A program made the translations under genes and the position numbers. From positions 62,001 to 126,000 of the forward strand of contig JAECUM010004968.1 in the NCBI GenBank assembly GCA_016617855.1: a stretch of 64,000 nucleotides of DNA, written 5' to 3'. Of the stretch, positions 1-11,500 are shown piece after piece. The first letter of the stretch is position 1. Every line of letters starts with the position of its first letter. This DNA comes from Megalonaias nervosa. Taxonomy: Eukaryota; Mollusca; Bivalvia; Unionida; Unionidae. The notes beneath the pieces were generated by a model that saw only the letters and a program-made list of their open reading frames with translations, did no database searches and was not told where the DNA came from.

Positions 1-1899
1 TGACATGTTCAATGACACATTTTTGACAAGCCAATTAAATATGCATGTGCTGTCAAATCACTTTTGTGATAAGTTAAAGTGTCCATTCTTATATTAATGC
101 CATAAGCATCTGGTCTGGGTAAAACTTGTGCCTTGTAAAAGTAACTTAATTATAAATTAGTTCTTGTTAAAAATTAACAATCATTAAGACTGTACTGACT
201 GAGATACACAACTATATCTATCTATGTATGTCAATTTTATTATTCACTTGTTTAAACTACATTAAATGTATCGTCATTCATGAAAATCAACTCCAGCAAA
301 CTTCCAAATGTGGAAAAATTTGTTTAAAGTAACGCCTTGCGTAACTCACATGATGTAGGATAGTATAATAAACAAAAACTGAACTGCAAAGAAAAGACAT
401 TACTTCATCTGCTAATGAAAGCTGCCTTACTTGTTTATTTATCATTTACCTCCAGTCATGTATTCAGCAAATATTGTAAACGATGCCAATTATTCAATAA
501 ATAACCTCCAGAGCATACTGTGTCTACCACCACATAAAACAAGATCCTTATATTCTTGCAACAAATAAAGTAATTGATGTATTGGGGCCGAAATTGATGT
601 ATGGGGGCCCAAACAGTTTAAGAAATGAATACATTGTCACTAACAACACACCAAATCACCATCATGCGGGCACCTGAAAACATGCTCTCCCCTCAATACT
701 TCAATTTCTGAGAGGTGTAACGAACCTGCCATATGTTACCTAACCTCTCTGGATTGACAACTTTCAATTCTTCCAGACTTCTGCTCTCATGCCAACTGTA
801 TTTGTCACTTTTCTACCAACATTTTTATTTTAAAATTTTGGTTTTCATTTGCAAAATTGCATCCTCTTCATTTCAGTATATGGCTGATGGAATTACTTGT
901 CAAACTTGTATAGAGACATTCTATTAAATGAACTGATTCTGAACTTTGTTCAGGTATAATCATTTTATGAGAACATTGCTCATCCAACTTGTTTCAGCTC
1001 TTTTCTTCCTCTTAATTATAAAATTTAACTGCCTATTATTCTTTCACTATTTGTTTTTAAAGTAATAATTAATATGAATTACTAGGATAATTTCATAAAA
1101 AATGATGGCACCAATCCAGGAAGACACTGAGGTTTCTATATAATGACCCTTTTTGTCTACCATATTTCTCCTAATGAACGTCAAGTAACCAAGGTTAGTC
1201 ATGTGACTTGACTTGCATCATTGTAAACCACCATCAACTTTATGACATCATTCAGCCAATTTGGTTGTGATTCAGCTTTCGCTATTAGAGGTAGTGGACT
1301 CTGGATCTGGATTCCACAGAGAAGGTAAATCTTTGTGAAATATTGTCTATTGATTCATTATTTTGAATGTTAATTTCCAAAAAATTTGTACATTATTGAA
1401 AGACTCTGTTACTTGTGAAGATGAATCATTTCCAAATCACTACCACTTTAAACAATTGGCAGAAGGGGCAAAAATGATTTATTTAGAAAAGAAATAGTCA
1501 ATACTGTGAGATTATGAGAAATGAGTATATCTTGAACCTTTACAAATTACTCTATTCTGGCATGGGATTGCCATATGCTATCAATAATTTCTTGTAATCG
1601 GTGAAAATCAAATAGCACACTTCGAAAAGTAATTGCATAAAATTCATGTTGTAAACTCTGATAAGGGCCTTAACCCAAGACTTTAACACCGAATTAACTC
1701 CCTTCCTGCACATTATAATCAAATGTAGCAAAGATAGAAGCAATATTGGGGGGGGGGTAATTTAGCAAGAACCTTATATCTTAAGCAGCTGTTCTGACCC
1801 TCCTCGCAGTTTATATTTTGTGCTGTTTCTGTGTTCAAATAGTTCTCTTAAAATTATTTCCTACCAGTGATTTTACCAATCTTCCATCGTTTACATGTA

Positions 1900-2150
1900 C
1901 CACAGGAGTCTGACGTTTTATCAATAAAGTACGATTAAATATCTGACAACACGAAATCACCTTATCGGTACTGTTAATTTATGGTACCGATCAGGTGATT
2001 CGTGTTGTCAGATTTCATCGTACTTTACTGATAAAACATCAGACTCCTTAGACCAACAAGTAGGTCTCAGCATTTTTTTTTTTTTTTTTTTCTGACAGAA
2101 AAAAAGAAAGAAAAGCGGAGACCTACTTGTTGGCCTACAGATTCCTGTGC
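1900..2150. mobile_element. MITE A copy 1 (palindromic), interrupted by MITE B
   Basis: A long imperfect palindrome has arms of about 67 bp. The left arm begins CACAGGAGTCTGACG at 1901 and the right arm ends near 2048. The expected outermost right end (ATTCCTGTG) resumes at about 2141, after the inserted MITE B. No ORF is present, so it is non-autonomous. A second copy at 4367-4519 defines the element. Confidence 0.75.
2049..2138. mobile_element. MITE B copy 1, inserted into MITE A
   Basis: Inverted arms (GACCAACAAGTAGGTCTC at 2051 and its complement at 2117-2134) flank a T-rich centre. The flanks are CAGACTCC on the left and CAGATTCC on the right, an imperfect 8-bp target duplication. The second copy at 4736-4816 is cleaner. 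Confidence 0.75.
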
Positions 2151-2256
2151 GTGTACTATGATCTTGTTAACAGAGGACACTGAATTCATTAAAATGTACT
2201 AAGTTAGAATTAGTTATATATTAGTGCCTCACACGCAGACAATTATACCTCATTAC

Positions 2257-2331
2257 CTGTGTCAAAGAATCTCCAAAAAGAATTGCCTTTGGCCAATTGC
2301 TGACCGGCGACATGACCGACTTCTCCGCCAT
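2257..2331 (-). CDS. IAH1: IAH1-like GDSL esterase, first coding exon only (partial)
   Basis: This exon encodes 25 residues starting MAEKSVMSPVSNW and ending in ILFGDSLTQ, followed directly by a GTAATG donor. FGDS(L/I)TQ is the block I signature of the SGNH/GDSL hydrolase family, and Ser22 would be the catalytic nucleophile. In IAH1 (isoamyl acetate-hydrolysing esterase 1) the first exon also ends just after this motif, which is why I prefer IAH1 over other GDSL enzymes. IAH1 enzymes hydrolyse short-chain acetate esters. The donor lies in phase 0. I scanned the remaining 2256 bases for the next exon and did not find it, so intron 1 runs off the left edge. The ATG at 2331 is the first in frame on a GC-richer patch; an upstream ATG at 2412 would give a longer N-terminus but reads into the shared promoter. 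The gene is divergent from the acyl-CoA dehydrogenase. Confidence 0.72.
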
Positions 2332-2590
2332 GTCAATAATCGCTCGCACCTGACTGATCCAATTTGGCATGTGCCGTCTTACCGGCTGACGACTTGTCAG
2401 TGCTTCCAACATTTTAATGCACTTAGATATGATCCGCTGATGTTCATTGGTTTCTACACAGTCTTTTATTATTAATCAGTAGCTTTCAATAATTTGTCTT
2501 TCAATGTAGCTGCAGGATATCTGCTGAATATTGTCCAATAAAATTGCAGAGAAGCTTTGTGTGCTGACGAGGTAAACTTATCAGTTAACA
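2332..2590. promoter_or_regulatory. Putative bidirectional promoter between IAH1 and the acyl-CoA dehydrogenase gene
   Basis: Only 259 bp separate the two divergent start codons. The interval is richer in CG dinucleotides than its surroundings near 2340-2395. It carries CCAAT-type boxes in both orientations: CCAAT near 2360, ATTGG near 2447 and CCAAT near 2534. I see no convincing TATA box. Head-to-head spacing below 1 kb with CCAAT boxes is the usual arrangement for metazoan bidirectional promoters. Both 5' UTRs must lie within this interval unless noncoding exons exist upstream. Confidence 0.55.
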
Positions 2591-5500
2591 ATGTACCGAG
2601 CTGCTCGACTACGATCTTGGAGTGAACGATGGGGGTTTTTGTTGAAAGCGAAGAATAAAATTGGAGTTAAATGTTACAGAACTTCTTCAGCGTTAAATTC
2701 ATCCGCAGGAGAACAAGTGACAAATGGTGACATCCTCTATACACAAGAACATTTGCAGTTGAGACAGTCTTTGAGAAAGGTCAGCATCCAGAACGACGTC
2801 CAAGACGAGATTCTCCACAGGGACTCGTTGCAAAGAAAATTAGGAGTATCCGTCAGTAAATAGGGGGAGGGGGTCCAACCTGTAATAATGTATTCCCCAT
2901 GATTCGACCTATCAGTTCCTATATTTTCCTGCACCCCGTCAGGGAGACTTTTAAGCAGCTTGCAAGTCAGGAGTTTGTTAAGAAAAAATATACAAGAGGA
3001 AATTTGTGATATTATTTGAAGAGAATGAGAATTTTAAAGTTTTAAAATGTTACATGCCCATAGTTAGGAATATGTTTACAACAACACGGTGGATAGTTCG
3101 AGTTTACTCCAATAGCGCTTGTAGTTAGGTTGCACTCTGGTTTCCAACCCTAACACAACTGTTCAAGAATCTACCAGGTAGATAGCATTGGAATTATAAT
3201 GTTGTTTAACGAACATCAACAATTTATGATATTCATTTTGAACTAAAAGTCTGACTTATTCAGACCATATTGTGGGCTGATGCAGACCATGTGAAATATT
3301 AAGTTTCGTCTTAGACTTAAACATAGGTGTCAACCCCTTGAGATGAAAACCTGTACACCAGACCAATAAAAACCTTACAAAGACCAAAAAAACCTTACAT
3401 GAAAAAATGTATTCATACATTATATAAGATCAACAGTTTTAAAACAACAAATGCTATACACAAAGTATTTTTACACATATTTACATAATTATTTACATTT
3501 CTGAAACTTTATTTCATTCTTTTTACTTATAACATTATCATCTTCCTGCTTTGGATGAGCAAAGAAGCTTTTGATGGATGCTCCCTTCATTTCAAAATTT
3601 CTTTCATGCAGTTTTGTCCTGAAGTGTTCCTCCAGATCATATATGCAAGATGCCACCACTTTAATGTCTTTACTGCATATTTTACAAAAAGCATGGGAAG
3701 ATCCTAACTACAATGCCAGGGAAGACTTTAATCCAATCAATCTGAAACTTGCCATGACCTTTGTCAGTGTCTTCAAGCTTGCATTTCTTTGAGTTAGGCT
3801 CAGCCATTTGATGGATGGAATATTTCAACTAGGTGAAAGAAAAAAAATTGAAAAATTTAGATTTGGTATGTGATATAGGAAGATCTCCCGATTACAAATG
3901 TGTTATGAATTTATATTTTTCCCCATAAACCCCAAGATATTACACCAGGAGCTATCCAAAAATAGAAATATAGAAATAAAAAAATTCACAAAGTAGCAGT
4001 CCAGAAGTTTATACCTCGTAAGCTGTTGATCGTTTCTATTAAAAATGCGTATCTGTTGTTTGAAATGTTATGAATTTGTTATATGGTGTGCCGATTATGG
4101 TCACAAACTTGATATAAATTGGCAGTGTTACATATTTTAGAGCCACAAGAACGATGTCACTCTGTATCTGTACTACTTCGTCATTATGGCAATGCATCTT
4201 TCTGTTTGCATTACGTATCTGACAAGCTTAATTCAAAACCATGACAGCATGATAAAATGCCGATGCTAAACTCAGCAGACTATTTATTTTTACTTAGTAT
4301 ATTATTAAAAATTTTAATAAATCTACTTTATCTCCACACAGAAAAGTCAGACGAATTAAGGTTACACCACAGGAGTCTGACGTTTTATCAGTAAAGTACT
4401 ACAAAATTTCTGACAACAAGAAATCACTTTCTCGGTGTTCGTTTATAATACCGATAAGGTGATTTCATGTTGTCAGAAATTTTGTCGTACTTTATTGATA
4501 AAACGTCAGACTCCTGTGGTTATACCAACATGACTGCCACACCATGCAAAGTATGAAAATGAAAATTGATGTAAACTTTATGCATTTGATAGTAATAAGT
4601 ATAAATAATAAAATAATAATGTATAAAATAAGAAAACGTACTTACTACACAGGTAGTTAGTCAATATTAGAAATCCGAGTGAGCGTCAAATTTTAGAGTA
4701 ATAAATGACAAGATCTTCACACACAGGAGTTGAACCTAGACCAACAAGTAGGTCTCCACTTCTTTTTTTCCGCTGTCAGAAGAAAAAACAAACCGGAGAC
4801 CTACTTGTTGGTCTAGAGTTGAACCATGAATGAAACTCGTTTCATTATCTAATGAAAACTGCAGTTTTGATTATGATTTGATTGGTTGTTTTGGGCCACC
4901 TTGTTCTTGTTGAATTCTCGTTCTAAAAAAAAGAGTCCCAGATGCACACAAAATGAAAAACAAAAAAATTATTTTAAAAAAATTTAAAAATTTTGTACAA
5001 AAAACCATATATATATATATATATGTAAGTTGATGTAAAATTTACCCTGTATATTGTACTGTTTACTAATAGTGCTGAATAAGGCATATATTAATAGTGA
5101 AAATCAGTTCCTGTCAAATTTATGATTTAATTCAATATGACATAGTACTTTTGTATTCTGCAAAACTTGTGGACCTCATATTAACTATAATAAAGAATAT
5201 AATAATGTAATAAAAATGATGTTGTTACATGTTACTAATCTTTGTTTGTTCATTTTTTCCTAGAATTCATAATGTATTATTTAATTTTATGCAGATTAAT
5301 AACGCTTGATGCTACTATAATTAATCATATTGTCACTGTCTGTTTAATACTGTGTTGGATTAGTATGCCCTTAATTAATTTAATTTCAAACAATAGTAGT
5401 GAGATCATCTGATCATCAATTTGCAAAACCTGTTTACCTAATGCTACTATAATGAAAGCTCTTTTAATGTCATTTTCCAGTTTACTGAATTTAATACCAT

Positions 5501-8500
5501 TCAAGAACACAAAATATAATGCTGACTTTAAATACATAGAAGTGTGATATTATATATGTGTAAGAATAATACAATATTTGGAAACCATGGATATAGTATG
5601 TGCATTAAACGAAATATTTACATTAATTAGTATTTGTTAAATTTTTAAAAGCCATGAATGAAAATAAAATCAATTGGTTTACTGGTTCTAGACCTTGCTT
5701 ACAAGATAAAAATTCAACAATAATAGTAAAGTACATTTTAATACATGTATTATGTTACTGATCAATAACTCTTTTACACAATGTTTATTTGGTAATATTA
5801 TGCATAGAAAATATCATTTGCATGAGAAATTAAACATTGGCATGGGTCAGTTTATATACATTACTGTTTGACAGTGTCGAAGATGACCATCCTGGCCTGA
5901 TTTATGAAAAGTTTCTTGATTGTAAACATCAGAAAGTTATTTTACTTATCAAAGAAATCTAAAGATGATGACTTTTTTGTGAGTACAGCTGGCGATTTAC
6001 AAAGAACTATCATATGTAAATTTAGCTGCTGAAAATCAACCTTTTACATTCTCTTACTACATTCACAAAAACAGTAAAAGATACTAAAATAAATCATATT
6101 TTTCATATAATATTTAACATGGTTTGATTCAGCATGACATTTGATTGAATCAGCCTGTAATGTGTCCCGAATCGGCCAGCATTCCTATTTCCATAAATAT
6201 ATTTGTCAGCTGAGAGAGTGAATTTTGATGCCCCCATTTAATGGTGGAATGGAACATGTTGTTTTGTTGCTGTGTGTCCATAAGTACATGCATCCATCCT
6301 GAATCAGTTTTAGAGCAGTATGACAAAATCTATTTAACTTCAAGCCATGAAAATTTATGCACTTTAGTATGGTCATAATTTGATGATTTGATTTTCATGC
6401 CAATTGTTCAGTTTGAATTTTAATATTTTTTTTTTTAATTTTGACTTTGTTGACAACAGCCTTGTTAGCCCAATTGAGCAAGACAACGTGAGATAGATAA
6501 ATTAAATTTTGTATGCATATTTTTATATTTATGTTTAAATGATTAGATTTTCAGGTATATTCATAAATTTTTTCATGTTTAAAAATATACATATTTGGGA
6601 ACTGTTTGGGTATATTGTTTTATAGACAGTCCACTTGAGGTAGACAAATGAGATTTTTTAGGCACCTTAGCATTTATATGTAGATGACGTGATAGGTTTT
6701 TGATGCCATTATTTCAAAATTTCTACATTTCTGAAATTTTTTTTATACTTAGATTGCTCTGATCTGCAGTGGGGTAGTTCATCCAGTGCCAGATTACCCA
6801 TTAAGCACACTAAGCACTTGCTAAGGGCACCAGTCCAACAGGGGCTCCAGAAAAATTCAAATTAATTGTTGATGATAAACTTTGAATGAATTATATATGA
6901 CCATTTCAATCAGCATGTATGAGTATTTTGATTTGGAATGATTGCAACGCTGGTATTTTCCCACCTTTTAGCTTTTAATATTTTTTTTTTTCTCTTAGTT
7001 TCACATTTTGTAGGAAGGGTGGTGGGGCACCATAATAATTTCAGTGCTTAGGGCCCTGGAAGGCCTTAATCTGGCACAGCACAGGTCTTGTTATATAATT
7101 TTTTCCCAGTTTCTGCATAACAGAAGAAGGGTAGCAATTTAAGTAAAATTATATGACTTTTGAACTGATTTCATTAATAGTTTAGAATAAAAGCAGAAAA
7201 TATAATGATGGTATTTATTGTGTAATACTTTTAGTTCTTATACTTACAGATTTGTTCATGTGTAAATTGATTCTTACTTGATTGATTTGAAGAATTATTG
7301 TAAAAATGTGATAAAAAATAATATAATTAGTTGATTTTTCCTTACTTTCAGACATTTGTGTCTAATGTTATTATAACAAAATTAACAGTGGTGTCCATTT
7401 TTACCAAATTCAAATGAAAATAAATTTCTTGCCAGCACAAAATGTTCAAATCTGATTAGATAAATCTGAATGTGTGCAGACCAGATGATTTTAAAACTAG
7501 GGTAATTTCCATTGCTCAACATGGTAGAACCCTGTGCTTCATGCTTCATGTCCATCCCTGACCTTGACCTAAAGGTCATAATCAGATAATGCAAAATCTG
7601 TTAAATATTTTATGTGTCTTTGTGCTCTGACTGTATTATGAAGTTTGGTCATGAAACAACAAAATATATCATTGCGACTGTAATATTTTTTTTAAATTTA
7701 ACCTTTGATCTGCCACCAGGAATTCCAGGAGAGGGACCCAAAAAACTACATTCTTTTCACAGAGGGTTATCACACTGGTAACATATGTAGCAGATTTGGT
7801 GAATTTCATCCATCATTGTAGTAGGAGGCATAGTTACAAACATACTGTAGATGGATGGATGGACATGATTTATTCTGTGATACATGATTTTTAAAGCATT
7901 GTGCTGAAAAATTTACCAAATGTGTGAAAATTGTACATTATATTTGCATGCCCTGTCTTGTTTCCTTTGTTAAATCTCCCCTATAATTTAGAAAATTACC
8001 TCTTTTATTCAATTGGTGGTGGAGTAGTCCCCTAAATTTTCAGTTCTTGAGGTTTCACAGTATCCCCCCAACTAAAGTCTAGTGATAATAATTGGTAGTT
8101 TGTATTATTTGGATGTGGAAAACCATGACTGAAATCAAACTTTTCTTGAATACACTTTTAAATCAAATAGTTGGGATTGAAAGAAGAACAATGTCCCATG
8201 ATGATTTAATGTTCACTTAATTATATATCATCTGCATTTCTTTTTTACATTAGCCATCTTAGTTTATCCTAATTAGGTAAATTATTCACTTCTAATTGCT
8301 TTGACATACAATTTACATTTTACAAGAATGGTACAGATGTGTCTCAATTCTGTACTAAACCTATATCAAAATCAAAGCAAGAAATACAAGAAGGAATTGA
8401 GAGTAACTTCTGGTAATTGAATATTGTGCTCAGAATATTCATTTAATTAGTTCCTTGTTTGATACATTAAAGTCTGTGGGGAATAGTAGTCACACCTTCA

Positions 8501-11500
8501 TGTTTTTCTTTTGGTATATTAGTTTCAAAAATATCTCACGTCTTCTTTTCAAATGAAGGTTTTTTATTTCTGTCAACAGGCATGATGACAGGAGAAAAAA
8601 TGATGTGATTTAAAGGTTGATTGTGATTTTGAATGTTTACTATCTGATTAAAATGTGGGTCCTTCATCAGGTTTGAGGAAATCTATACCTTGTATTTGGA
8701 GAAGAAAAATACTCATTGGTACACAAAATAAAAGTTCTTAAATCCATCTTTTATTTTTAATAACTCGGGCACACCCCAACACTATAAAAAGTAGCATATG
8801 CAAGCAAGTTTAGTAAAATTTCACTTTGAGGAGAAATGTGAGACTTTGATTGAAACTGGCACCATTTTACTCCACCTCTGAAACCATAGCAAGTCACTTT
8901 ATGTGTCTCAAAAAGTTGCCTAGACATTGTGTATGTTTCTACCTGTGTAAAAGTGGGTACCAAAAAAGGAGATGATCAAAATTTCCTTGTACAGACGCTA
9001 GACAGGCTGTCTTTTTATAGTTTTGCCTCATGCACAACCCAGGAGTTGCATGACTGCAGTGGGACAAAGATAAAATTGGGTGACTTTATGTTTAACAAAA
9101 ACAAACAAGAAGGTCATATTGATTTGAGTTTGTGATACCACCATTGTTTTCTAAAGGTAATACTTCATTTATTTTAGGCACTGATTTCCTGTGAAACCAA
9201 TTGAAACTTCTCCCAACTATTCCATATCGTTGGATGATTTACAGTGATTCCTTACCACTTTGATCATGTTTTTGCCATGTACAGGGCATTTACTGTATTG
9301 AGCAATAAAAAAAGATTTACTTATAGTCTAGTAACTTATTGAATCTGATCCTCAGTAGCAGGTGTACTTAAGTGTAGTAACTGAGTGAATCTGATCATTA
9401 TTTGCAGGTGTACTTAAATGTAGTAACTGAGTGAATCTGATCATTATTTGCAAGTGTACTTAGGTGTAGTAACTGAGTGAATCTGATCATTATTTGCAGG
9501 TGTACTTAGGTGTAGTAACTGAGTGAATCTGATCATTATTTGCAGGTGTACTTAGGTGTAGTAACTGAGTGAATCTGATCATTATTCACAGGTGGTCTTG
9601 AGATGCAGCTTCTAGTACAATAAATAATGTTTTATTTTTTACCAATATATCAACAGATCATAGATCAAGAAATTAACCCTCATGTTGATGAATGGGAGGC
9701 CAAGGGACAGTTTCCAGCACACAAAGTCTTCAAAACTCTGGGATCAGCAGGATTCTTGGGTGTCAATAAACCAACTGGTAAGTATAGTACATAAGACTAG
9801 GAAATTTGTAATAATTGAGTCTGTTTGTATATATGAAAAACACTGTAGGACATGGTCTTGGTTTTGATAAACTTAAAATTTAATGAAGTTTTTAATAAGA
9901 ATAATATTGATGTAAAACTCATCTGGATGTGCATTTTGTTTTTTTTTTTTAAAATATGGATGCAAAAGGATTCAGTATATAGATATATTCAGTAAATATT
10001 TGAATTAATTGTGAAGCATGGCTTTGATATGTGTTTGCATGTTCCATAATGTATTTAGAGCTATAGTGTTGGTGGCACTTTCATACCATATTTCTCCAAT
10101 ATTAAGCATAGAGCCCTCATCATTCCCGTCTTGTAAGAGACAGAAAATAGAGGGAGGGGAGCCTTGGGATTTTTTTTCAAGTCATTTTTTTTCTATTACA
10201 GCAAGGTAATTTATTTTTCTCTAATAATGTGATGGATATAATGAGAATTTTTTATTATCAACAAAGCATTATTTTTTTTATCATGCTAATTGAGAGTTGG
10301 AATTTAAAGAAATAGATAGCACAGTCCCCATCTTCCCTGTGAGAATGAAATAGTCAGTCCTTAATCTTTGGTTGTTTTTTTTTTAATAAAAAGAATGTGT
10401 GCTTGTTATGAGACAAATCCCTTTGAGAAAGGAAAGTTAGCTGGGTAAAGTCTAAACTTCTCCAGTTAGAATGGTATTGTGAATAAACTTGGCAATGCTA
10501 TGAAAAAGTGTATGCAAAAATATTTCCTATTGGAGAAAATATTTTATGTACAATCTATACTGTTGAGTCAAATTGCAAACAGTGACGATCCTTATCTGCC
10601 ATCACATAATTCTCTTGCAGATCAGGGTCTGTATTGTTTGCTCTACTGATTACTTCTAACAAGCTTCACAGATCTAGATCTGTCAGCAGATTATGTGATG
10701 GCAGATCTGGGTCTGGTTAGTTTGCAGTCAGATTTGTCTTATAAGTGAGTATATATGGTACATCAGTATCGTATACAGTACTACATTTAAACTAATTATC
10801 TTATAAGTGAGTATATACGGTACATCAGTATCATACAGTACTACATTTAAACTAATTATCTTATAAGTGAGTACATACGGTACATCAGTATCATATACAG
10901 TTCTACATTTAAACTAGTTATCTTATAAGTGAGTATATATGGTACATCAGTATCATATACAATACTATATTTAAACTAATTATCTTATTATCTCATCATT
11001 ATTCTTTACAGAATATGGAGGGCTCGGGTTGGATTTTAGCTACAGTATGGCTGTAGCAGAGGAACTGGGGCATATTAATTGTGGAGGAGTTCCCATGGCA
11101 ATAGGTGTACAGACAGACATGGCTACACCTGCTCTGGCAACGTAAGCATAACATAAAAATGAAGAGCACTAAGAACCTTAGTCTTTTTGTATTCTTTATT
11201 TCTTTTTTTACCCAGTGTAACTCAGGTAAATGCATTATCATTTAGTATAGTCTTAATTGATAGTACTATATAATTCGACTTAATGATTATACAGATTTTC
11301 CAGTAGCGTTGTTTTGTCTATTTATTCCTACTGTCTTGGTCAGACTCCTTATTTTCCCCTTATTTATCCAAAGAATATACACAATCGTGATAAGAAAGAT
11401 ATAAATTTTCCAGACAAAATACTTGGGAAAATTGTTAATTTTAATTAGTACATCAATTATCTGGACAAAGAGTGAGTATATTTTTGTGTCTGGATATTTG

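Larger units (their letters stand above)
1..2256. other. IAH1 intron 1 (partial): AT-rich, with nested MITEs
   Basis: No second IAH1 exon and no other convincing coding exon was found. The only structured sequence is the MITE A/MITE B complex at about 1900-2150 and a short G run near 1748. The rest is unremarkable AT-rich DNA. Confidence 0.5.
2780..9656 (+). other. Acyl-CoA dehydrogenase intron 1
   Basis: 6.9 kb intron with donor GTCAGC and acceptor CAACAG. It holds MITE A copy 2 (4367-4519), MITE B copy 2 (4736-4816), an hAT-like MITE (6784-7079) and a 46-bp minisatellite (9327-9595) that stops about 60 bp before exon 2. No additional coding exon was recognised. Confidence 0.7.
9778..11011 (+). 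other. Acyl-CoA dehydrogenase intron 2
   Basis: GTAAGT donor and TTTACAG acceptor. Contains a MITE C copy (10550-10757) and the tandem array derived from its right end (10736-10985). Nothing else was recognised. Confidence 0.7.

Noticed and set aside
9327..9595. Regular repeats with spacer-like variation that might suggest a CRISPR array
   Set aside because: The repeats are directly adjacent with no unique spacers, in a eukaryotic intron; they are a minisatellite.
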